Assembly: GCA_027069855.1 (NCBI GenBank) | Contig: JALXEF010000105.1 | Coordinates: 1-50,197, forward strand | DNA: 50,197 nucleotides | Direction of reading: 5' to 3' | Source: Caldifarciminota bacterium | GTDB taxonomy: Bacteria; Hydrothermota; Hydrothermia; WGAB01 | Part shown: positions 33,955 through 42,321 of the stretch, in pieces | Layout: each line of letters begins with the position of its first letter | Position numbering within the stretch: the stretch's first letter is position 1 | Notes under the pieces: generated by a model | The model's database searches: none | What the model was told of the DNA's origin: nothing | What the model saw: only the letters and a program-made list of their open reading frames with translations | Position numbers and translations under genes: made by a program

Positions 33955-34958
33955 AATACCAGCAGAACCCCGAACCGCTGGGCGTTCTGCAGCCGCCCGA
34001 AGTCCAGGTACGAGTAATCCAGGTTGAGCTTCCAGGGCAGGCGGGGCGAGGTGATCTGGAAGCCGGCCCCGGCGGTGAGGCCGCCCTCCATCTCGTCGTT
34101 AAAGAGGCCCCGGTACCCTGCCCGGAGACTCAGAAACCGGCCCAGGTGAACCTCGGCGCCGGCGTTGAGGTACGCGTAGTTGTCGTTCGGGGTCACGAAG
34201 TCCACGGCCCAGATGCCGGGCAGCACCGGCAGGGGGCCCGAGAGCCCCACCTGGAACCGCGTGGGCAGGTCAAAGGCATCGGTCCGCAGGTCGGCCACCA
34301 CATTGGGGGTATGGTTCGGGTTCCGGTTGGGGTCAATGTTGTAGATGAACCGGGTGTCTTCGCCCATGAGCCGCATTTTGCCACCGAAGTTGGACAGGTT
34401 CATGCCCAGCTGGATGCCGTGGAAGTCGGTATCAAAGTGGATACCCAGGTCAATGGCATAGGCCGAGGCGCTCATGTGCCAGATCTGTTCGGAGATGTAC
34501 TTGAAGGCGAAGCCGAAGGAAAAGCGGTCGGTGAAGGGCACGCCGTAGGCAAAGGTGAGGGCCAGGTCGTTGACCTCAAAGGTTTCGCCGGTGCCCTCGG
34601 GGGCGTCTTCGGTGCGCACCTTCATCTCGCCGGAGCCCAGGTAGGTCATGGCCCCGCCGATGGTGCCGCGGTTGGGCAGCGGCCACACCATGCCCACATA
34701 GCCGAAGTTGATGCCGGCGATCCAGTTGGCCTGGTTGAAGATCACCTGGCGCCGGGACACCCGGCTCAGGCCGGCCGGGTTCCAGTATAGGGCCGAAGCG
34801 TCGTTGGCCACGGCCACGAAGGCGTCGCCCATGGCGGTGGCACGCATGCCCACGCCGATCTTCAGAAACTGGGCGGCCCGGGTGCCCACATTGGACACGG
34901 CCCCGGCACTGCCCACCAGAGCAACCGTCAACAAGAGGGTGACGATGATCCGTTTCAT
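33951..34958 (-). CDS. PorV/PorQ-family outer-membrane barrel protein
   Basis: GTRAAQFLKIGVGMRATAMGDAFVAVANDASALYWNPAGLSRV is the PorV/UPF0164-type N-terminal motif; FadL-like barrel follows. Confidence 0.88.
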   Translation of the reverse strand: MKRIIVTLLLTVALVGSAGAVSNVGTRAAQFLKIGVGMRATAMGDAFVAVANDASALYWNPAGLSRVSRRQVIFNQANWIAGINFGYVGMVWPLPNRGTIGGAMTYLGSGEMKVRTEDAPEGTGETFEVNDLALTFAYGVPFTDRFSFGFAFKYISEQIWHMSASAYAIDLGIHFDTDFHGIQLGMNLSNFGGKMRLMGEDTRFIYNIDPNRNPNHTPNVVADLRTDAFDLPTRFQVGLSGPLPVLPGIWAVDFVTPNDNYAYLNAGAEVHLGRFLSLRAGYRGLFNDEMEGGLTAGAGFQITSPRLPWKLNLDYSYLDFGRLQNAQRFGVLLVF

Positions 34959-34966
34959 GATCCACC

Positions 34967-37813
34967 TCACTTAATCACGGCAAACTTGCCGATGGCCGAG
35001 CCCACGCGTTTGCCGTCCACATACCCCTCCACATGGTACACATACAGGCCGTAGGCGATTTCCTGGCCGTACTTGTTCTGCAGGTTCCAGGCGTGCACCG
35101 AGGGGCTCAGGTAGCCGTCTTCACCAGGGAAGTGGCGCAGCGTGCGGATGAGCTCGCCGTTGATGGTGTAAATGCGGATGACGGCCTCCTCCGGCAGGTT
35201 GATGAAGTGCAACTCACGTTCTCCGCGGCCGAAGCGGATGTACTCGTCCTTGATCTCCCAGCGGGCGGCCACCACGTAGGGGTTGGGTACCACCGCCACC
35301 TGGTCCAGCTGGCTCTGGATGGTTTCCTCCGAGGTGCGGGGCGCGGTCACCGTGAAGAGCACGGTGTCGGCCGGTGAAAGCGGCGTGTAGAAGCGCAGAT
35401 GGGCCACATCCCCGGCCTGGGGCGGAATGTACACCGAGTCGGTGTCGGCCACGAAGGGGTATTTGAAGATGATCTGGTACAGCGGCGTGGTGCCGCCGGG
35501 GGCGAAGATGGACAGCCGGTCGTTGCCATAAGGATCGTCCACCAGCGAGTCGCCGTCCGCCTCCTGGTACATGAACTCGGCCGGCAGGATCTGATCCCCC
35601 TGCACCAGGGACACCCGGAACTTCATGGGCACATTGTTCACATAGGGGCCGGTGGACTTGTACCGGGCGGCCGTGTCCGGCTCGCCGATCTCAATCATTA
35701 CATGGTACGGCAGCCAGCGGAACACCGAGGCCTGATCCACATACAGGTTGGAGTTCCCGGGCAACCACACCAGCGTGTCCAGGCCCTCGCGGGTTTCGCT
35801 GGTGATGAAGAAGCGGAGCCCATCCACGATGGGGGCGCCGTCCTCTCCGTGGATGTAAGGAATCCCCGAGGCCAGCACGGTGCCTTCGCCGTTCTGCAGG
35901 CGGGTGATCGTCCAGGTGGTGTCGGTGCCGGTGGAATCGTACTGGATGGTGATCTGGTAGTCGGCGTCGGCCAGGTCATAGGGGTTGGCAATCCGGGCCT
36001 CAAAGAGGCTGGTGGTCACCAGCGTGGACCGGCTGGAATCCAGGACCACCGCAGGTTCGGTCATCCCGAGGGGCGGAGCCGTGGGGATCACCTTCACGAT
36101 GGCCGGGTTGTTCTCAATGGGGTACAGGGAACTCATCATGGGCGGCACCAGGAGCGAAGTGTCGCCCTGGTTATAGGAGAGCACGGCGTACCAGTAGGTT
36201 TTGCCCGGGGTCACCGTGCTGTCCACGAAGGAGTGGCGCAGGCCGCTGTCGTCACCCAGGTAGAAGTGCACGCCGTTGACGCCGATGGGGGCGTAGCCGG
36301 TGACGCCGTCGGCCTTATCGTACTGGGCCAGGGGCTTGTACCATACCAGGCGGCCCAGAGCATCGGTCACCGGATCGCCCCAGGAGGCGCCGCCGTCTTC
36401 GGAACGGTACACGAGGTAGCCTTCAAATCCCTCGGCCGATTCCGGGGAATCGTCCCAGAACAGGGTGACCCGGTACCGGTCGGGTACGGCCATTACGCGC
36501 GGCGGCGGCGGAGCCTTGGGGAACTGGTAATCCCGGTCGTAGATGATCTGGGCGAAGCGGGCGTTGTCGTAGAGGTCGGCCGAGTCCTCACCCATCACGA
36601 TGGCAATGGAGAACCGCTGGGTTTCGCCGCGGGCCAGGCGGAAGTAACCGGAGCCGAACACGGTGATGTAGTCCCCGGGGCCGGGGTTCACATCGTACAC
36701 CCCCGGCCGCAGCAGGTTGTACATGGCCGAGTCGTTGTAGGCGAAGAGGCCGGCGGTGCCGTAGGGGAAGGAGTACACCGAGGTCAGCCCCAGTTCCTGG
36801 CCGTTTTCGTCCTTGGGGGTTTCCAGCAGGCGGAAGCCCAGCATACCGCACTGGTACGGGCGGCCGTCGGCGCCGAAGCCCATGCCGTCCTGGTCGTACA
36901 CGATCACCATGTTGTTTTCGGCGTCAAAGGCGTACATGTCGTCGCTGAAGTCGGAGCCGGGCCCGCCGATCCGGTAGTCGCCGAAGTAGCCCACCACCAT
37001 GGAGTCCAGGTCGTAGTCCGAGATGTTGGTGATCTCGTAGGTGAAGATGATGAGGTCCTCCACTACCGAGGCGGCCCACTGGTATCCACGCACCTTCACG
37101 AGGAGGCCCAGGCCGCTCACCTGGTCGTTGTCGGCGTAGGGCAGGTAGATGGGGTTGCCCTCGGGGTTGCCGGGCCGGAAATCCAGGTTGAAGCTGTCGG
37201 ACATCACGAAGAAGGACTCCTGGTCGCCCCGGATCACCTCAATCACGCTGTCCGGGCTTACCACCTCGTTGTAGGCGCCGGCCCACTTGCCCCGCAGGTT
37301 CTTGACGGTGTCGCCGTAGACATTCGTGTACGGGGGCCAGACCTCGGGCCAGGTTTCCGGACGGTTGGAAAAGGCCAGCATGGGCTGGCCGTCGCGGGCG
37401 AAGCCGGGCACCGGCTCAAAGTCCTCGTCGCCGCCGTCCTGGATCGGGTCGTCCACGATAGAGATCCATACGGAGTCGCCGGTCGCCGGGTTGTAGCCCT
37501 TCACGCGGGCGCCGATCATGGGGCCGATTTCGTAAAGGTACTCATGGCCCGAGTAGGCGGGCCACTCCAGGCGGGGCCAGGGATCTACCCGGTTGGGGCC
37601 GCAGATGGCCCCGTGGTTAAAGAACTTGAGGCGGATCTTGTTGCCGTCGTGGATCCCGTATTTGCGGGCCGGGGCGCCCTTGAGCCCCACGGTGGCCCCT
37701 TTGCCGGCCTGCTCGGGCGCCAGTTTCACCGATTCGGGCAGGTACTTCTGCCCGGGAACGCCGGCCAGCGCGGTACCGGCGAGCACCAGAATCCAGAAAA
37801 CGCGTTTCATCAT
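34967..37813 (-). CDS. Large secreted protein with Fn3-like segment and T9SS/FlgD-like C-terminal domain
   Basis: Signal peptide; PPPPRVMAVPDRYRVTLFWDDSPES...GYLVYRSEDGG Fn3-like; tail VAVVPNPYVVAARWE...LHFINLPEEAVIRIYTINGELIRTLRHF...WNLQNKYGQEIAYGLYVYHVEG...GKFAVIK. Confidence 0.85.
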   Translation of the reverse strand: MMKRVFWILVLAGTALAGVPGQKYLPESVKLAPEQAGKGATVGLKGAPARKYGIHDGNKIRLKFFNHGAICGPNRVDPWPRLEWPAYSGHEYLYEIGPMIGARVKGYNPATGDSVWISIVDDPIQDGGDEDFEPVPGFARDGQPMLAFSNRPETWPEVWPPYTNVYGDTVKNLRGKWAGAYNEVVSPDSVIEVIRGDQESFFVMSDSFNLDFRPGNPEGNPIYLPYADNDQVSGLGLLVKVRGYQWAASVVEDLIIFTYEITNISDYDLDSMVVGYFGDYRIGGPGSDFSDDMYAFDAENNMVIVYDQDGMGFGADGRPYQCGMLGFRLLETPKDENGQELGLTSVYSFPYGTAGLFAYNDSAMYNLLRPGVYDVNPGPGDYITVFGSGYFRLARGETQRFSIAIVMGEDSADLYDNARFAQIIYDRDYQFPKAPPPPRVMAVPDRYRVTLFWDDSPESAEGFEGYLVYRSEDGGASWGDPVTDALGRLVWYKPLAQYDKADGVTGYAPIGVNGVHFYLGDDSGLRHSFVDSTVTPGKTYWYAVLSYNQGDTSLLVPPMMSSLYPIENNPAIVKVIPTAPPLGMTEPAVVLDSSRSTLVTTSLFEARIANPYDLADADYQITIQYDSTGTDTTWTITRLQNGEGTVLASGIPYIHGEDGAPIVDGLRFFITSETREGLDTLVWLPGNSNLYVDQASVFRWLPYHVMIEIGEPDTAARYKSTGPYVNNVPMKFRVSLVQGDQILPAEFMYQEADGDSLVDDPYGNDRLSIFAPGGTTPLYQIIFKYPFVADTDSVYIPPQAGDVAHLRFYTPLSPADTVLFTVTAPRTSEETIQSQLDQVAVVPNPYVVAARWEIKDEYIRFGRGERELHFINLPEEAVIRIYTINGELIRTLRHFPGEDGYLSPSVHAWNLQNKYGQEIAYGLYVYHVEGYVDGKRVGSAIGKFAVIK

Positions 37814-37832
37814 GGTCTCCTTCCCAGGTTCC

Positions 37833-40454
37833 TCAGAAGTTCAAGGCCAAACCCAGCCGCACTTCGCGGGGCGGGCTGAAGTAATAGGGCCGCTTGTAGT
37901 AGCCGGGGTCGGCCGTGGGCCGGGTCATGTAGGTGTGGGTAGCCCGGCCGGTGTCGGTGTACACATAGCGCTCGTTCATGCGGTCCAGCACGTTGTACAC
38001 CTTCGCGAAGATCCGCAGCACCTTGTTGCCCCAGTGGAACTCCTTATAGGCATGGAGGTCCACATTGAAGTGGGCCGGGCGACGCGCGGAGTTGAACTCG
38101 CCCCGGAAGTTGCCGGTGGTGTCGGTGGGGGTGTAGGGCAGGCCGCTGCCGTAGGAGGCGATCAGGCTGATGCCGTAGTTCCGGGGCACCGTGTAGGACA
38201 CGGTGGCGTTGATCCGATGCCGCTCGTCCCAGTCCAGGGGCACCATCTTCCGCGGCGGCTCCACGCCGTTCCGGAGATCGGCGAAGAGGTCGCGGGGCGC
38301 CGAGTTCAATCCCTCGGCCACCTGCAGGGTGTAGTCAAACTCGGCGGAGAGGTAGCCCAGGTTGCGCAGCTTCAGGTACACCGAAACACCGCGCACATTG
38401 CCGTAGTCGTTGTTGATGTAGGTCATGTAATGGTCGCCCTGCACCAGCGACGGCATGAGTTTGGTGGCCAGGAGGTTCCGGATATCCTTGTAGTAACCGG
38501 TGACCTCCACGCCGAAGTGGTCGCCCACGGCCTGTTTGAAGCCCACCTCGTAGGCGATGGTTTGCTGGGGTTTCAGGTCGGCGTTGCCCATGACCGTGCG
38601 GTTCGCCTTGGAGGCCCACTCAAATTCGGAGTTCCGGTACAGGTAGTAGAGCGGCGGGATCTGGAAAAAGTGGCCGTAGGAGAAGTGGAACACGCCGGTT
38701 TCAGAGATCGGGAAGGCCAGGCCCAGCCGCGGCGAGATCTGCCACTTGGGGTCCACCTGGTGATAGCCCGGGAAGGGATTGGCTGTGTCGGCCCAGATCA
38801 TGGGTGAGGGGGCCAGGTCGTCGTTCCACACCTTCCACCGGGGGTCAAAGTAGTCCAGTCGGATGCCGGCGTTGACGATGAGGTCGCGGAATTCCATCTT
38901 ATCCTGGATGTAGGCGGCGTACTGCACCGGATGGTGGGTGTACTGGTCAATGTCGTAGATGGTGTCGCGGATAGGCAGGGCCGGCGGCGTCGTGTCGGGA
39001 TTGGACACATACAGGCTGAAGCGGTGCACCGTGGTGCGGATGGCCTCCAGGCCCGTTTTCAGGAAGTGGTGCCGGGTGGCCTGCCAGCTGAGGTCCAGGC
39101 GGGCCGTCAGGTTCTTGGTGTACCGCTTGAACCAGCTGCGGGAAACGCCTCCCTCATAAAAGCGATGCTCCGAAACAAAATAGCCCCAGTACCCGAAGTG
39201 GTAGCAGGGGCAGTAGTAGTCCTCGTACACGAAACTGCGGTACTGGGAATAGACATAGCCCAGGCGGGCCGAATAGCTCAGCGTGGGGCTCAGGATATGG
39301 TTCCAGGCAACGATGCCGGTGTAGGCCCGGCGGAACCGATGGGGGTTGGCCAGGGGTTCCCATAGGAGCCGGTGTTCCCCGATGCTGTTGTACTCCCGCC
39401 AGTACCGATCGTCAAACACTCCGGTGAGGTTGATCTTGATGTGGGAAGTGAGGGGCAGGGTGAACTTGCCGGTGACCTGATACGCCTCATAGGGGTTCAT
39501 CGGCACCAGGGAGCCGTCGCCGTTGCCGGTGCTGTCGTACTGGGTGTCGGTGGGTAGGTACTTGTTGATCCCGAAGAGCCAGCCTTCGTCCTTGACCACA
39601 TTGCCGCCCAGGAAGAAGCGGAGCTTGGTCCGGGCCAGGGGACCGGAGAGCGACCAGCGGAGGTGCTTGTTGGACAGCGGATTCACCCGGTCCACATGCG
39701 GGAAGTAATCCGTGTGGGTGGACACCTTATCGCCGCTGTACGCCTCTACATAGCCCTCCAGTTTGGGGCCGCCCTCGCGGGTCACCACATTGATCACGCC
39801 GGACATGGCGTTGCCGTATTCCGCATTGAAGGTGCCGGCGATGAGTTCCAGCTGGCCGATGGTATTGGTGGCCACCTGGATCCCCTGGCTGGAGAGATAG
39901 GGGTCGGTGATGGGGATGCCGTCCAGGTAATAGGCCACCTCGTTGGAACGACCGCCGCGGATGTGGATGCCGCCGCCGGGGTCCTGGGTGATGCCTGCCT
40001 TGATGGAGATCACCTGAGACACATCTTCCACCGGCAGGGCCCGGAGTTCCGCGCGGTCGGTCACGATCATGGTGGAGGTTTCGTCTTTACGCACCACAGG
40101 CTCCCGGGCGGTGACCACCACGGGCTCCACCTCAATGGCCTCGGGTTGGAGCTGGAAGTTGACCTCCGTGGTGAGGTCCACGATAACCTTCACACCCTTG
40201 ACGGTCATGGGGGCGTAGCCCACCATGCTGGCGGTGACATCGTAGGTGCCCGGGGGCACATGCAGGATCATGAAGAAGCCGTCCACATCGGTGGCCGCAC
40301 CGAAGGTGGTGCCCTCAATGTACACATTGGCGCCGGGCAGGGGGTCGCCGGTTTGGGCGTCGATCACACGCCCGACGATTTTGCCGGTTTCGCCGGCCAG
40401 CGCCCAGCCCACCAGCGCCAACACGGCCAGGATTTGGAGGGAAAAGCGACGCAT
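37833..40454 (-). CDS. TonB-dependent receptor with N-terminal CarboxypepD_reg-like domain
   Basis: GKIVGRVIDAQTGDPLPGANVYIEGTTFGAATDVDGFFMILHVPPGTYDVTASMVGYAP, plug GGRSNEVAYYLDGIPITDPY...IGQLELIAGTFNAEYGNAMSGVINVVTREGG, barrel with C-terminal aromatic. Confidence 0.92.
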   Translation of the reverse strand: MRRFSLQILAVLALVGWALAGETGKIVGRVIDAQTGDPLPGANVYIEGTTFGAATDVDGFFMILHVPPGTYDVTASMVGYAPMTVKGVKVIVDLTTEVNFQLQPEAIEVEPVVVTAREPVVRKDETSTMIVTDRAELRALPVEDVSQVISIKAGITQDPGGGIHIRGGRSNEVAYYLDGIPITDPYLSSQGIQVATNTIGQLELIAGTFNAEYGNAMSGVINVVTREGGPKLEGYVEAYSGDKVSTHTDYFPHVDRVNPLSNKHLRWSLSGPLARTKLRFFLGGNVVKDEGWLFGINKYLPTDTQYDSTGNGDGSLVPMNPYEAYQVTGKFTLPLTSHIKINLTGVFDDRYWREYNSIGEHRLLWEPLANPHRFRRAYTGIVAWNHILSPTLSYSARLGYVYSQYRSFVYEDYYCPCYHFGYWGYFVSEHRFYEGGVSRSWFKRYTKNLTARLDLSWQATRHHFLKTGLEAIRTTVHRFSLYVSNPDTTPPALPIRDTIYDIDQYTHHPVQYAAYIQDKMEFRDLIVNAGIRLDYFDPRWKVWNDDLAPSPMIWADTANPFPGYHQVDPKWQISPRLGLAFPISETGVFHFSYGHFFQIPPLYYLYRNSEFEWASKANRTVMGNADLKPQQTIAYEVGFKQAVGDHFGVEVTGYYKDIRNLLATKLMPSLVQGDHYMTYINNDYGNVRGVSVYLKLRNLGYLSAEFDYTLQVAEGLNSAPRDLFADLRNGVEPPRKMVPLDWDERHRINATVSYTVPRNYGISLIASYGSGLPYTPTDTTGNFRGEFNSARRPAHFNVDLHAYKEFHWGNKVLRIFAKVYNVLDRMNERYVYTDTGRATHTYMTRPTADPGYYKRPYYFSPPREVRLGLALNF

Positions 40455-40464
40455 GGCCACCTCC

Positions 40465-40983
40465 TCAGCGGGTTTGCAGGGTGTCTACCAGGGTGTCGGG
40501 ATACAGGTTGGCGCTGTCCACCACCGGAATCAACAGGTCGCCCAGGTCGGTGGTCTCGTTCTCGCGCACTTCCAGGCCGGGGATGCTGGTGTCGGGGAAC
40601 ACCTCCACGCTTTCAATCACGGTGACGGCCCGATAGTGGAGCAGGGTGGTGTCCCAGGTGAGGGTGTCCACCAGGGTATCCAGCCATTCGGCCTCTATGA
40701 GGGTTTCCGGGGGAAAGACCACGGGGTCCTTTTGCAACACGAGTTCATAGGTTCGCGGGCACAGGGAGAGTTCAAAGGCACCGTTGGCATCGGTGTACCG
40801 ATAGGTCACCGGAGGGATGGTGCTGACCTTGACCGATTCAATGGCGGTTTCCTGTTGCAGGCGGAGCACCCGGCCGGTGAGAATGCCGGCCTTGGGAGAT
40901 TCCGGGGGCTTAATACAGCCCACCAGGAGAAGAAGGATCCCCACCCCCCCAATTCCCCACGCGAACGGTCTTAAGGCTCTCAT
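40465..40983 (-). CDS. Lipoprotein with carboxypeptidase-regulatory-like fold
   Basis: MRALRPFAWGIGGVGILLLLVGCIKPP lipobox; GRVLRLQQETAIESVKVSTIPPVTYRYTDANGAFELSLCPRTYELVL. Confidence 0.7.
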   Translation of the reverse strand: MRALRPFAWGIGGVGILLLLVGCIKPPESPKAGILTGRVLRLQQETAIESVKVSTIPPVTYRYTDANGAFELSLCPRTYELVLQKDPVVFPPETLIEAEWLDTLVDTLTWDTTLLHYRAVTVIESVEVFPDTSIPGLEVRENETTDLGDLLIPVVDSANLYPDTLVDTLQTR

Positions 40984-40995
40984 CGGAACCTCCTT

Positions 40996-42321
40996 TCAGG
41001 GGCCAATTATAACCGGCGCCGATTTCCGCCGAAAGAGGGCGCCGAAAATCTCGTCGCAGTCGTGCAAAGGCCCGTGGGACCGGAAAAAGGGGCCGTCGGT
41101 CCAGTCTTCGGGCACCCGCTCGGCGGCGGGAATCTGCTGGAAATCCCTGAAAGATTTGAGGAATTGCTGCACTTGGGCCTCGTTTTCTTCGGGCTCCGTG
41201 GTGCAGGTGGCGTACAGCAGGGTGCCCCCTGGCCGCACCAGCCGGGCTGCATTGGCCAGGAGTTGCTGCTGCAGGCGGGCCAGGGCCGGGATGCGTTCGG
41301 GGCGCAGCCGCAAAAGGATTTCGGGTTTGCGGCGCAGGGTGCCCAGGCCCGTGCAGGGGGCGTCCAGCAACACAGCATCCACCGGTGTGCGGAGGGAAAA
41401 GGTCCGGCCGTCGGCCACCACCGGAGCCACGATGGAGGCCCCCAGCCGCCGGGCCACCTGCTGCAAACTGCGGGTCCGGCCCGGATGACGGTCCACGGCG
41501 ATCACCAGCCCCTGGTTCCCCAGGAGGGCCGCCAGGTGGGTGGCCTTGCCCCCGGGCGCCGCTGCCAGGTCCACGATCCGGCTGCCGGGTTCCGGAGCCA
41601 GAAGGTGCGCCAGGGCCTGGGTGGCCCGGTCCTGCACATAGTACCAGCCGGGCGGCAGGTCGGGGATCTCCCAGGGGTGACGGTCCAGGCGCAGGGTTTC
41701 CGGCGGCCAGTCCACGGGTTCGGCGGCCACCCCTCTTTCCTGCAGGAACACCTGCAGGGCCTCGCGGGAGGTTTGCAGGGTGTTCACCCGCAGGTACAGG
41801 GGCGGTGCGCTGTGGTAGTATTGGAGCCAGGTTTCCAGAGCCTCCGGGCCCCAGCGCTGGTGCCACCGTTGATACAGCCATCGGGGCACCGACCACGCGA
41901 TCCAGGGATGGGGCGGGTCCGGCGCTCCGCGGGCCAGGCGCCGCAGCACGGCGTTGACCAGGCCGGCGGCCTGGGGCGCCCCGCGCCGGGCCAGTTCCAC
42001 GGTTTGATCCACGGCTGCGTAGGCCGGCACCCTGCCCTTGAGCAGCTGGTACGCACCCAGCCGCAGCAGGCTGCGTACCGGGGGATCCAGGCGTTTCAGC
42101 CCGCCGTGCACCTGTTGCTGCAGCACCCAGTCCAGGTACAGGGTCCACTTCACGGTACCGTAGGCGAGTTCGGTGGCACGGCGACGGGCAGGGCCAGCCG
42201 GCAGGTTCTGCAGAACGGCCACCAGGATGCGGCTGAGCCAGGCCCCTTCTTCGGTGACCCGGTGCACCAGGTACCAGGCAGCTCCGCGGGGATTCTGAAG
42301 CAGGGAAGGAGAAGCCTTCAC
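40996..42321 (-). CDS. rsmB: 16S rRNA m5C967 methyltransferase RsmB (NusB-like N-domain + MTase)
   Basis: RIVDLAAAPGGKATHLAALL, LLDAPCTGLGTLRRKPEI, LLYATCTTEPEENEAQV catalytic motifs; GTG start. Confidence 0.92.
   Translation of the reverse strand: MKASPSLLQNPRGAAWYLVHRVTEEGAWLSRILVAVLQNLPAGPARRRATELAYGTVKWTLYLDWVLQQQVHGGLKRLDPPVRSLLRLGAYQLLKGRVPAYAAVDQTVELARRGAPQAAGLVNAVLRRLARGAPDPPHPWIAWSVPRWLYQRWHQRWGPEALETWLQYYHSAPPLYLRVNTLQTSREALQVFLQERGVAAEPVDWPPETLRLDRHPWEIPDLPPGWYYVQDRATQALAHLLAPEPGSRIVDLAAAPGGKATHLAALLGNQGLVIAVDRHPGRTRSLQQVARRLGASIVAPVVADGRTFSLRTPVDAVLLDAPCTGLGTLRRKPEILLRLRPERIPALARLQQQLLANAARLVRPGGTLLYATCTTEPEENEAQVQQFLKSFRDFQQIPAAERVPEDWTDGPFFRSHGPLHDCDEIFGALFRRKSAPVIIGP
41006..41011 (-). 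promoter_or_regulatory. Perfect -10 (TATAAT) for the envelope operon, just upstream of 40983
   Basis: Minus strand TATAAT 23 nt before the ATG, near the rsmB stop; -35 weak (TTTCGG at N17). Confidence 0.5.

Noticed and set aside
32102-37879. Long plus-strand ORFs (641 aa, 826 aa) opposite the envelope cluster
   Set aside because: Val/His/Gly-rich low-complexity antisense translations; the minus strand encodes recognisable signal peptides, PorV and T9SS domains.
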